Source: an uncultured Clostridia bacterium | GTDB lineage: Bacteria > Bacillota > Clostridia > Oscillospirales > Ruminococcaceae | Length of the DNA: 64,000 bases | Assembly: GCA_947625195.1 (NCBI GenBank) | Contig: CANQNK010000001.1 | Location: 1-64,000, forward strand | Direction of reading: 5' to 3' | Shown here: positions 47,087-55,921 of the stretch, piece after piece | Layout: each line of letters begins with the position of its first letter | Position numbering within the stretch: position 1 is the stretch's first letter | Program-made: the position numbers and the translations under genes | The notes under the pieces: model-generated | Told to the model about the DNA's origin: nothing | Database searches by the model: none | What the model saw: the letters and a program-made list of their open reading frames with translations, nothing else

Positions 47087-48127
47087 TCAGTTAAAATCGT
47101 GGTTGTGCCTTAGTTTGTTGTAAATTCTTAATGACAGAATTTTTTTATAAGTCTTTTTTGATATATGCAGTTTGTTAAGATACATGAAAATCTTAAACTG
47201 GCTTTCGGCAATAGCTGCCGCGCCCGGCATTTTGTCTCTGAAAATATTCATAAGGCGCATAGCGTTCAGGCGTCCTCTTTTTTTGTCATTATCAACCAGC
47301 GCGGCAGTGGTAAAGTAACTTAATAAAAGTCCCTGTGCCTTTTGCTCGTAATATCTTTTCTGGCCGCTTGATTCTTTAAAATCGCCGACAATTTTCTGCT
47401 CGTCTATAAGACGCATCAAAACCGCTTCAGTGTGGCTTAGCCTTCTGAGCTGATTCTGGTCTGAAACGCTTTGATCAAGGTCACCCACCCGGTACTGATA
47501 AATAAACATATCAAAGGGAGTAACGCTTTTTGCAAGACAGCAGGGAATAGCAGCAAACTCGTGATCCTCATAAAAAATATGCTCAGACAGTGGCAGAGCG
47601 TTTTGCCTGTAAAAGTCAGTGCGGTAGCATATTCCGTGAAAGGTCAGGCTTCTGTCGAAGCTTTTCCAGCTATCCATAATTTCGTCAAGCGTATATTCTT
47701 TGTAAAATGCGGGAGGATAAGATCTCCACTTAAGCGTTTGACCCGTAGCCATATCGATCGTGTGGTGATGCGTAAGCACAACATCGCTTTCGCATCTCTC
47801 AAGAACTTTTACAAAAGCGGGCAGATTTTCCTTTACTACCCAGTCGTCTGCGTCTATGGGCTTTAAAAACTTGGCGTTCGCCGCTTTAAATCCCGTGTTA
47901 AGCGCCCCGCCGTGACCCTTGTTTTCCTGAGTTATCACAGAAAAAACCTCAGGGTATCGGCGCTGATAATCCAAAGCTATTTCCTCGGTTTTATCAGAGG
48001 AGCCGTCGTTTACAACGATAACTTCTATTTTTTCAAGTGCCTGCTCGTTTAAAAACGAGTCAAGACATTTAAAAAGGTATTTATCGCAGTTGTACGCAGC
48101 AACTATAAATGAAATGATTTTATTCAT
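47087..48127 (-). CDS. Family 2 glycosyltransferase
   Basis: ISFIVAAYNCDKYLFKCLDSFL, VVNDGSSDKT, PIDADDWV. Confidence 0.92.
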   Translation of the reverse strand: MNKIISFIVAAYNCDKYLFKCLDSFLNEQALEKIEVIVVNDGSSDKTEEIALDYQRRYPEVFSVITQENKGHGGALNTGFKAANAKFLKPIDADDWVVKENLPAFVKVLERCESDVVLTHHHTIDMATGQTLKWRSYPPAFYKEYTLDEIMDSWKSFDRSLTFHGICYRTDFYRQNALPLSEHIFYEDHEFAAIPCCLAKSVTPFDMFIYQYRVGDLDQSVSDQNQLRRLSHTEAVLMRLIDEQKIVGDFKESSGQKRYYEQKAQGLLLSYFTTAALVDNDKKRGRLNAMRLMNIFRDKMPGAAAIAESQFKIFMYLNKLHISKKTYKKILSLRIYNKLRHNHDFN

Positions 48128-48927
48128 TTTAAATTCCTTTTAAGCTTTGTTATTTTATTTTTTTTAATACCCTTAAATATTGCTTTTAAAGCACAGGGTA
48201 AAGAAATATCCTTATTATAGAGATTTCTTTTTGTCAGAACATAATAAAGCGCGTATAAGGAAGCCGGTAAAAATCCCAGTATATATCTTGTAGAGGCGCC
48301 TCTGTTTTCAAAAAAAGTTTCATTAAACCCTGAAAACCAAGTGGACTTTTTCTGAGCTGCCGTCGCAACAGCAACCGGAGCGTAATAAATTTTAAGGCCG
48401 GCTTTTTTGCAGTCGGTCAAAAACTTAAGCTCCTCCTCAGCTCCGTTTCCCGTTCCCGCGCCCAAAAGCTCATCAAACAAAACGCCGCTTTTTAATATAC
48501 TGCCACGTCGAAAGCTTATCTGCCACGAACTTATGTGAAACAGATCAGGAGTTTTTAGCTTTTTTACCTTATCGGGAAAGTGCGAGGGCATATCTTTCAT
48601 TTTAAAGGCAATAACGTCTGCGTCGGGAATATCCTTGTAGGTATTAAGAATTCTGCGCTCATACCCGTCTTCAAACACTTCGTCGTCATCGCACAAAAGA
48701 CAGATGTCGGCTTCGCTGTTTTTTATAGCCATATTTCTGCTTTTAGAAAGACCGCGCTCGGTGGTACAGATCATTTTGATTTTGTTTTCGCCGATAACTC
48801 CGACGACGGTTTTTTGTTCATCGCATTGATTTATCATCACCGTTTCGCTGTTAATATTAGAAGCGCTGATAAGGCTCATATCGCTTTGATGCATACAGGA
48901 AAGAAGGATATTAAATTTAGGCTCCAC
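48124..48927 (-). CDS. GT-A fold glycosyltransferase (GT2-like)
   Basis: ERGLSKSRNMAIKNSEADICLLCDDDEVFEDGYE; 4-nt overlap with the next gene. Confidence 0.8.
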   Translation of the reverse strand: MEPKFNILLSCMHQSDMSLISASNINSETVMINQCDEQKTVVGVIGENKIKMICTTERGLSKSRNMAIKNSEADICLLCDDDEVFEDGYERRILNTYKDIPDADVIAFKMKDMPSHFPDKVKKLKTPDLFHISSWQISFRRGSILKSGVLFDELLGAGTGNGAEEELKFLTDCKKAGLKIYYAPVAVATAAQKKSTWFSGFNETFFENRGASTRYILGFLPASLYALYYVLTKRNLYNKDISLPCALKAIFKGIKKNKITKLKRNLK

Positions 48928-49106
48928 GGCATTCCCCCGCTTTTGGACAAAATACGCCCGTATATTTAACTAAGTATATCATATATCCTTTGGTATGTCA
49001 AGAATCGTGCGATACGTCATGGGGGGGGACACGGTCCGGGCGAATTCTTTAACGTGTTTTTAAGTATTATTAAGTAAATGGTATTTTTCAAGGAAAGGAG
49101 CTTTAT

Positions 49107-50462
49107 ATGCTTACTGATATTTTGGATATTTTATATGAATTTCTGTGGGGCCCGGCAATGCTTTTGCTGCTTGTGGGAACGGGAATATTTCTCACCGTAA
49201 GGCTTAAGTTTTTGCCGTGGAGAAATCTTTTTCATGCGCTGAGGTTGGTTTTTACCAAGCATGAAAAGGGTGAGGGAGACATTTCTCCTTTTCAGTCGCT
49301 CATGACCTCTCTTGCGGCGACTATCGGCACGGGGAACATAGCAGGAGTAGCCACAGCGCTGGCCATAGGCGGAGCCGGAGCAGTTGTGTGGATGTGGATT
49401 GCTGCACTTTTTGGGATTTCCACAAAATATGCGGAAAGTGTGCTTGCGGTAAAATATAGAGAAAAAAACGCCGCAGGCGAAATGTGCGGCGGCCCTATGT
49501 ACGCTATGAAAAACGGCTTTAGGATAAAAACTTTGGGAAAGGCGCTCGCGGCAATATTTTCTGTTTTCACAGTTCTGGCGTCTTTCGGAATAGGAAATAT
49601 GGCTCAGGCAAACTCAATATCCTCCGGGCTTATGTCGGTTTTTAAAGTGCCCCCGTGGCTTTGCGGAATATTTCTTGCCATCGTGGTAATGCTTATACTT
49701 CTTGGCGGAATAAAAAGCATAGGAAAAGTCTGCTCAATAATCGTGCCGGCAATGGCAGCGGGATACATTCTGTGTGCTATGGCGGTGGTGTTTATTAACA
49801 TAGAAAACATCCCGTCGGGGCTTTGCGATATGATAAAGGGCGCTTTTTCTCTGCGTTGCGCAGGAGGCGGCTTTTCAGGCGAAGCAGTGGTTTTAGCAAT
49901 GCGCTCGGGAATTTCAAAAGGCGTTTTTTCAAATGAAGCGGGCTTAGGCTCCGCACCGATCGCCGCCGCTGCCGCAAACACCGACAGCCCGTCAAGACAG
50001 GGGTACATAAATATGACCGGAACCTTCTTTGACACGCTCTTGGTGTGTACGATAACCGCGCTTGCGATTTCTTCTTCAGGCGTTTTAGAGTATTCCAAAA
50101 GCTCGGGCGCATACTTGACAATCGAGGCGTTTGAATCCGCTCTCGGCTCGTTCGGAGGGATAACAGTAGCCCTGGGACTGGTATTTTTTGCTTTTTCGAC
50201 CATTATCGGCTGGGAGTATTACGGAGAAAAGTCGCTTGAATATCTGGTAAGGGCCAAAAAAGCGGTGATTGGATACAGAGCCGTATACAGCGCAGTTTGC
50301 TTTGTAGGAGCAATTTCACACTTAGAGCTTGTATGGCGCTTTTCGGATATCACAAACGCCCTTATGGCAATACCTAATCTCATCTGCATTTTGCTTTTGA
50401 GCAACATTGTCGCAAAGGAGTGCTTTAAATATCAGGATAGAAAGAAGAAAGGTTTGCAATAA
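49107..50462 (+). CDS. Sodium:alanine/amino-acid symporter (AGCS family)
   Basis: GTGNIAGVATALAIGGAGAVVWMWIAALFG, YAESVLAVKYREK, SNEAGLGSAPIAAA. Confidence 0.95.
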   Translation: MLTDILDILYEFLWGPAMLLLLVGTGIFLTVRLKFLPWRNLFHALRLVFTKHEKGEGDISPFQSLMTSLAATIGTGNIAGVATALAIGGAGAVVWMWIAALFGISTKYAESVLAVKYREKNAAGEMCGGPMYAMKNGFRIKTLGKALAAIFSVFTVLASFGIGNMAQANSISSGLMSVFKVPPWLCGIFLAIVVMLILLGGIKSIGKVCSIIVPAMAAGYILCAMAVVFINIENIPSGLCDMIKGAFSLRCAGGGFSGEAVVLAMRSGISKGVFSNEAGLGSAPIAAAAANTDSPSRQGYINMTGTFFDTLLVCTITALAISSSGVLEYSKSSGAYLTIEAFESALGSFGGITVALGLVFFAFSTIIGWEYYGEKSLEYLVRAKKAVIGYRAVYSAVCFVGAISHLELVWRFSDITNALMAIPNLICILLLSNIVAKECFKYQDRKKKGLQ

Positions 50463-50654
50463 ACAGGCAAAACCGCAGGGAATAGCTTTCTGCGGTTATT
50501 GTAATTTTGTTATGCTTTTAAAGTTTGCTTACTTAAATTGCGTGTGCGTTTGCCGGCCTAATGAAAAGCTATATGTATCAGTAAAGAATATCATAACAAA
50601 AATCAAAAGGCAATTGCTTGCTTTTGGCGGTAGTGTCAGAGGGTTATGTGAATA

Positions 50655-50688
50655 ATAAAAAGACGGCCCCAAAGCCGTCTTTTCTATT
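50655..50688. terminator. Bidirectional Rho-independent terminator
   Basis: AAAAAGACGGCcccaaaGCCGTCTTTTC. Confidence 0.85.
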
Positions 50689-50694
50689 GTTAAA

Positions 50695-52737
50695 TCATAG
50701 TATCTGATAAACGGGAAGCCATCTTCTGCCCCAGTTACAAGCTTCGGCATAGGAGTCAAAGTAGATGTCTATTACAGAGTTTGAAACAGCGCCGCCTCTG
50801 TCCTCGACCTCATAGGTATAACCATGGTCACCGATTTTAAAGTAAGTACCGAAAGCATACGCGTAGCCTGCGGCAACCGTATGACCTGATGCGCAGTAGC
50901 TTCCGTCTGCGGTCTGAGCGCCGTAGTTAGCGCAGTAGCCTGTTGTAGAGAAGATACCTACATATCTTATTCCACACACGGCGGAGGCTTTTCCTTCAAC
51001 GCCGCCGGAAACAGTCTTTATGATGTAGTAGTGATCACCGAGTGAGGGCTCGGTCACGGTATAGGATGTGCCAGAAACGCTTCCAACCTTTCTGAAGCTG
51101 CCGTTTCTGCTTGAGCTTTCGTATACGTTGTAATATGAAGCTTTGCTCACGCCGTTCCATGATATCGTGTACTGCGGACCCCAGGTATTCCAGGAGATCT
51201 GATACATTCCGTTAGTAGCTTTAACTCCCGTCGGAGCGGCAGGGGACGGCTTTGTCTTATAAGAAAAGCTCAACGTGTCGGAATAATAGTATTTATCACC
51301 TATCTTTTTGTAGGTGTAAGCCTTAAGATAGTAGGTTGTGTTCGGCTTGAGGTAATCAAATCGCAGGGAAGAACCTCCCTTTACCGATTTTGCGCCGGCA
51401 AAGCTTTTATCGTCGGAGATAAGCATCTTATAGCCGCTTACGCCGGAAACTTTGTCAAACTCAATTCTGATAGCGCTTTCAACGCTGTTGGAGGCATGAT
51501 AGTTTACTGTCGGTTTCGGCAAAGACTTTGTGTTGTAGGAGAATGTTTTAGTCGGCGAATAATAGTGGTTGCCGTTAATTGTTTTGTAAGTGTAAGCCTT
51601 GATGTAGTAGGTGGTATCCGGCTTTAGGTAATCAAATCTCAGAGAAGAGCCGCCCTTTACAGACTTTGCACCGGCAAAGCTTTTGTTGTCAGAGATTAGC
51701 ATCTTATAGCCGCTTACGCCGGAAACTTTGTCAAACTCAATTCTGATAGCGCTTTCAACGCTGTTAGAAGCCTTTAGATCTACTGTTGGTTCAGGTAAAT
51801 CCTTGGTGTCGTACGAAAAGGTTACAGGCTCAGATAAATAGTTTTTGCCCTTAAGTGTTTTGTAGGTATACGCCTTGAGGTAGTAGGTAGTATCCGGCTT
51901 AAGATAGTCAAACCTCAAAGAAGAACCTCCCTGTACCGTTTTTTCTCCGGTAAATTTCTTGTTGTCCGCAATACATAATTTGTATCCGTTTATGTCAGAC
52001 GCCTTGTTAAACTCAATCCTCATAGCGCTCTCTACGCTGTTTGACTTCTTATAGTTTACTGTAGCTTTCGGAAGCGCCTTGGTTTTAAGATTGAAGACTA
52101 CCGGTTTTGAAAAGTAGTTTGAGCCGTTGATCGTCACAAACGTGTACGCCTTAAGATAGTAGGTTGTGTTCGGCTTTAGATAGTCAAATCTCAGAGAAGA
52201 GCTGCCCTGCGTTGCCGTCGTATAAGTGAAGTTGCTGTTTTCCGATATAAGCATTCTGTAACCGGAGCATTCTGCATTTTTTTTGAATTCGACTCTCATA
52301 GCACTGGTAACAATACTTGAATAGTCCACAGACGGAGAAACTACCGGTTCGGTCTTAGCGCTGATATAGCCGCCGCTGCTATCTGCAATCCTTGCAGATC
52401 GAGTTACCGCCTTAAAGTAATATGTCGTCTCCGGCTTAAGACCGCTTATTTTTACTGTTGTGCCCACAACGTCGACCGTGCTAAAGTCGGAAAAATTCCT
52501 GTTTTCTGAGTAAGTGATATAATTTGCTTTTGAACCTTTGCTTAAAGTAAGCGTTGCACTTGTCGATGTGGTCTCAACACTTTTAACACTTAGCGATTCC
52601 TTAGCGGCGCCTGCGTTCAGCGTCCCGATTATGAAAATTCCTATTGTCAAAACTATTGTTGAAAATGTCACTGTTGCTAATTTTTTTAGCATAAAGCCAC
52701 CCTTTCTGCTTTGTAATAATTTTGTAACTTTTACCAC
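50695..52737 (-). CDS. Secreted cell-wall protein: Fn3-like repeats + C-terminal 3D domain
   Basis: Signal peptide after the likely start at 52692 (MLKKLATVTFS...GAAKE); four ~92-aa repeats; C-terminal STTGYCANYGAQTADGSYCASGHTVAAG...YEVEDRGGAVSNSVIDIYFDSYAEA. Confidence 0.88.
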   Translation of the reverse strand: MVKVTKLLQSRKGGFMLKKLATVTFSTIVLTIGIFIIGTLNAGAAKESLSVKSVETTSTSATLTLSKGSKANYITYSENRNFSDFSTVDVVGTTVKISGLKPETTYYFKAVTRSARIADSSGGYISAKTEPVVSPSVDYSSIVTSAMRVEFKKNAECSGYRMLISENSNFTYTTATQGSSSLRFDYLKPNTTYYLKAYTFVTINGSNYFSKPVVFNLKTKALPKATVNYKKSNSVESAMRIEFNKASDINGYKLCIADNKKFTGEKTVQGGSSLRFDYLKPDTTYYLKAYTYKTLKGKNYLSEPVTFSYDTKDLPEPTVDLKASNSVESAIRIEFDKVSGVSGYKMLISDNKSFAGAKSVKGGSSLRFDYLKPDTTYYIKAYTYKTINGNHYYSPTKTFSYNTKSLPKPTVNYHASNSVESAIRIEFDKVSGVSGYKMLISDDKSFAGAKSVKGGSSLRFDYLKPNTTYYLKAYTYKKIGDKYYYSDTLSFSYKTKPSPAAPTGVKATNGMYQISWNTWGPQYTISWNGVSKASYYNVYESSSRNGSFRKVGSVSGTSYTVTEPSLGDHYYIIKTVSGGVEGKASAVCGIRYVGIFSTTGYCANYGAQTADGSYCASGHTVAAGYAYAFGTYFKIGDHGYTYEVEDRGGAVSNSVIDIYFDSYAEACNWGRRWLPVYQIL
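51241..52345 (-). repeat. Four tandem ~276-bp (92-aa) coding repeats
   Basis: Repeated SNSVESAIRIEFDKVSGVSGYKMLISD(N/D)KSFAGAKSVKGGSSLRFDYLKP(D/N)TTYY(I/L)KAYTYK; the two units nearest the C-terminus are almost identical at DNA level over long stretches. Confidence 0.85.
52712..52728 (+). promoter_or_regulatory. Candidate WalR-type box upstream of the 3D-domain gene
   Basis: TGTAAT-AATTT-TGTAAC fits the consensus TGTWAH-N5-TGTWAH. Confidence 0.35.
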
Positions 52738-52948
52738 AGAATTGTAACATTTTCGTTATCAATTGTCAAGGAAAAGACGTATTTGTTAACTGAATTTTAA
52801 TATTTGCTTTGATTTATCCTGCGTTTTGCCTTGTTTAACGAAACAATTTTGTAACTTTTTGTAGCTTTTGACAAATAGAATATAGATAAAATGTTAATGG
52901 GTTTACTATATTAACAAAATAATGAGGCGGCTGTTGGTCATCGGCCGG

Positions 52949-53269
52949 TTATTGCTTGACGTTTTTGTCAGCGTCTGCTTGCGTATTTGATTTTTCTGTT
53001 TTGTTTCGTTTTATTACGTTTTTAATTGTTTCGTTAAAGCCGGTTGAGGCAAGACCGCTGATTATACCTATTGCAACTGCGGTCATAAGGTCTTTTGCGG
53101 GATAATCCGACATTGTGAAAAATCCCAAAACGCCTAGAATTCCTCCAAGACTTCCCGTTACGAGCGGGATAAATCTGCTGGTTAGCTTGAACGCTTTTGC
53201 GCCCAGTCCTGCAAAATAGCATATTGCAACAATCGGCAAAACGGTTACGAGATTGGACACGTCCATCAA
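52949..53269 (-). CDS. Phage holin-family protein (Hol44-like)
   Basis: 106 aa; LPIVAICYFAGLGAKAF...RFIPLVTGSLGGILGVLGFF...YPAKDLMTAVAIGIISGLASTGFNETIKN. Confidence 0.8.
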   Translation of the reverse strand: MMDVSNLVTVLPIVAICYFAGLGAKAFKLTSRFIPLVTGSLGGILGVLGFFTMSDYPAKDLMTAVAIGIISGLASTGFNETIKNVIKRNKTEKSNTQADADKNVKQ

Positions 53270-53682
53270 ATCTCCTCCTTTTTGTTCATATTTATCTTTA
53301 AGTTTTTTACTCTGTTAAAAATTTCGGTTCCGGTTGAATTTCCTCCTAGTGAATGATAAACGCTGTACAAGTTTTCGAGGTTTTTTAGCTCTTTAAGACT
53401 CACCTCGCCCTTTGAAATAAGGGCGCTTCCTGCTAAAAATATCCTGTCCTGCAAAATTGCAACCACACCGTCCTTTACCTTCTCCTGTTCACATAGTTTT
53501 TTAGACATCCTTTTATAATAGTATGATAAAACGGCAATTGTTGCTGTTATTATAATCTGAGAAACAATGCTTAGTATCAATTCCACCCTGATAATACTCC
53601 TTTCGCGGTTTATTTTTGAATTTCTTTCAAGCCTCTCTATTAAAAGAAGGTTTAAGGGCGACTTTTGCACGCAAACGTGCAT
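53266..53682 (-). CDS. Phage lysis-region-like small membrane protein
   Basis: N-terminal TM, then AILQDRIFLAGSALISKGEVSLKELKNLENLYSVYHSLGGNSTGTEIFNRVKNL (YHxLGGNGT-type). Likely GTG start at 53586; 4-nt overlap with the holin gene. Confidence 0.65.
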   Translation of the reverse strand: MHVCVQKSPLNLLLIERLERNSKINRERSIIRVELILSIVSQIIITATIAVLSYYYKRMSKKLCEQEKVKDGVVAILQDRIFLAGSALISKGEVSLKELKNLENLYSVYHSLGGNSTGTEIFNRVKNLKINMNKKEEI

Positions 53683-53909
53683 TTGTTTTTAAAATATTTT
53701 TATATTATTCACATTTCGTTAATGACCTCGGATTTTCTGCTTTATTTTATAACTAATATATTCGTTGTCTAATAATTAAAAAGTTGTGAATAAAATATAA
53801 ATTTTAAGTGAACGCTCTTGTAATACAGCAAATTTAGTAGTAATATATAATTCAGTCACTTTAGCGATTTAAAGCGAACTAGTAAATTTACGGAAAAGGA
53901 TGATATAAT

Positions 53910-54884
53910 ATGGCAACACGGGGAGATTTGATATCCTTCCGCCCTGATGTAAGGGTCCTTGATGCAACGCTCAGGGACGGAGGTTTGGTAAACAATTTCA
54001 GATTCTCTGATGAATTTGTCAGAGATCTGTATAAGATGAACATAAAGGCAAGCGTTGATTATATGGAGTTCGGCTACAAGGCTTCAAAGCAGATTTTTGA
54101 TCCTAACGACTTCGGCAGGTGGAAGTTTTGCAATGACGACGATGTTTTTGAAATCGTAGGTGACAATGATACCGGCTTAAAGCTTTCGTGTATGCTGGAT
54201 GTTGGACGAACAGATTTTAAAAACGACGTTCGCAATAAATCGGACTCTCCATTTGAACTTATGAGGGTTGCTACCTATATACATCAGATACCCTCTGCGA
54301 TAGAGATGATAGAGGACGCCAAGAAAAAGGGCTATGAGGTAAGCGTAAACATTATGGCAGTATCAAAGGTGAACGATGATGAGCTGACAAAGGGGCTTGA
54401 GCTTCTGGCAAAAAGCCCGGTGGACATAATCTACATAGTAGACAGCTTTGGAGCGTATTACCCCGAGCAGATAGAGCGTCTGGCGCAAAAGTATATAGAA
54501 ATAGGAAACAAGTACGGAAAGCAGATAGGAATTCACGCGCACAATAATCAGCAGCTTGCCTTTGCAAACACTATAACTGCACTTCGCTGCGGAGTAAGCT
54601 GGCTTGACTGCACCGTAAGCGGAATGGGGCGCGGCGCAGGAAACTGCTATTCAGAATCGCTTCTTGCGTTTCTGAAAAACCCGAAATACGATCTGGTGCC
54701 GGTAATGGACTTTGCGGCAAAGCATATGCTTGCTCTTAAGGATGAGGGTTATAAGTGGGGCTATGACATTTCTTATCTGCTGACAGCAATTTTAAACAGC
54801 CACCCGTCATCGGCGATAAAGTTCGTTAAAGACGGCAGAACAGATTACTCTAACTTTTTGCACGAGCTTATGGACGTTGAGTAA
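53910..54884 (+). CDS. DRE-TIM metallolyase, aldolase-like (4-hydroxy-2-oxovalerate aldolase/HMGL-like)
   Basis: VRVLDATLRDGGLVNNF, IGIHAHNNQQLAFANTITALRCGVSWLDCTVSGMGRGAGNC. Confidence 0.88.
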   Translation: MATRGDLISFRPDVRVLDATLRDGGLVNNFRFSDEFVRDLYKMNIKASVDYMEFGYKASKQIFDPNDFGRWKFCNDDDVFEIVGDNDTGLKLSCMLDVGRTDFKNDVRNKSDSPFELMRVATYIHQIPSAIEMIEDAKKKGYEVSVNIMAVSKVNDDELTKGLELLAKSPVDIIYIVDSFGAYYPEQIERLAQKYIEIGNKYGKQIGIHAHNNQQLAFANTITALRCGVSWLDCTVSGMGRGAGNCYSESLLAFLKNPKYDLVPVMDFAAKHMLALKDEGYKWGYDISYLLTAILNSHPSSAIKFVKDGRTDYSNFLHELMDVE

Positions 54885-54931
54885 TTCGTTTAACAAAAAA
54901 GTAGTCAATAAACATTTACATATAAAAACGG

Positions 54932-54960
54932 GGAGCATAGTGGAATGCTCCCCGTTTGTG
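54932..54960 (+). terminator. Rho-independent terminator
   Basis: ACGGGGAGCATagtggaATGCTCCCCGTTTGTG. Confidence 0.75.
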
Positions 54961-55004
54961 TAAATAAGCATTAGATATTTTTACACAAAACGTTCACAAT
55001 TTGT

Positions 55005-55033
55005 TTGACTAATCAACAAAATCGTGGTATATT
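55005..55033 (+). promoter_or_regulatory. Sigma-A-type promoter upstream of the VTC gene
   Basis: TTGACT (55005-55010), 17 bp, TATATT (55028-55033). Confidence 0.6.
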
Positions 55034-55243
55034 ATTTGTATTAAACAAATAAGGGATTATAAGCAAACGACGTTTTTTCGGTAAAAGTAAAGGTTTTTGA
55101 ATTTTTAACGCTTGACATAAAAAGTGAATATTCTGACATAGACTTTGTAACAGATTTTACGTTTTTCTTCATTGTAAATAGAAATTAAAGGGGCGGTAGA
55201 TACGGTTTACGAAAACACCTTTAAACGTGGTGAAAAAAAGTTT

Positions 55244-55921
55244 TTGCTCAATGTCGATCAGTATGCACGTTTTACCGAGGCGATAAAGGACAAAGTGCAG
55301 CCGGATGAATACGGGCGTCACACGGTACTGAATATCTACTGCGACAACGATTACCACGAATCCATTTTAAAGTCATTGTCACACCCAGTGTATAAAGAAA
55401 AGCTCCGACTGCGTTGCTACGGCGTGCCAAATGACGAAACTACGGCTTTTATTGAGATAAAGAAGAAGTTTAAGGGCATAGTTTACAAGCGCAGGGTAGA
55501 GCTTCCTTACGCATACGCATGGGACTATCTGTGCGGCATTAAAAGCCTTGATATGAGCGTGCAGCAGGCAAGAGAAATAGATTATTTCAAAAGTCGTATG
55601 GGGCTTAAGCCTTATGTGTTTGTGGGGTACGACCGGGTGGCTATGCTGGGTATTGAGGATCCGGAGCTGAGAATAACCTTTGATACCAACATCAGATACC
55701 GCTTTGAGGATCTGGATCTGCGCTTGGGCGACTGCGGAAGACTTCTGGTAGAAGAGAAAAAAGGTGATTACGTAATGGAGATAAAGCGGGCGGATTCTTT
55801 TCCGCTGTGGCTTACTGATATTCTCACAAGAGAAAAAATATATTCATCGGCGTTTTCTAAGGTTGGAAACGTTTTCACACAAAGCTTTGAAAGGAGAACT
55901 AATCTATGTTCACAAACATAA
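55244..55921 (+). CDS. VTC-domain (polyphosphate polymerase-like) protein
   Basis: TFKRGEKKFLLNVDQYARFTEAI...IEIKKKFKGIVYKRRVELPYA...ELRITFDTNIRYR...LLVEEKKGDYVMEIKRA. The coding frame continues upstream of the first canonical start (see findings). Confidence 0.85.
   Translation: MLNVDQYARFTEAIKDKVQPDEYGRHTVLNIYCDNDYHESILKSLSHPVYKEKLRLRCYGVPNDETTAFIEIKKKFKGIVYKRRVELPYAYAWDYLCGIKSLDMSVQQAREIDYFKSRMGLKPYVFVGYDRVAMLGIEDPELRITFDTNIRYRFEDLDLRLGDCGRLLVEEKKGDYVMEIKRADSFPLWLTDILTREKIYSSAFSKVGNVFTQSFERRTNLCSQT

Noticed and set aside
49021-49030. Run of eight G near 49021
   Set aside because: Isolated intergenic homopolymer; no evidence for a phase-variable promoter or gene in frame.
49604-50203. 199-aa ORF antisense to the AGCS symporter
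   Set aside because: Mirror of a well-supported membrane transporter; no RBS or recognisable family.
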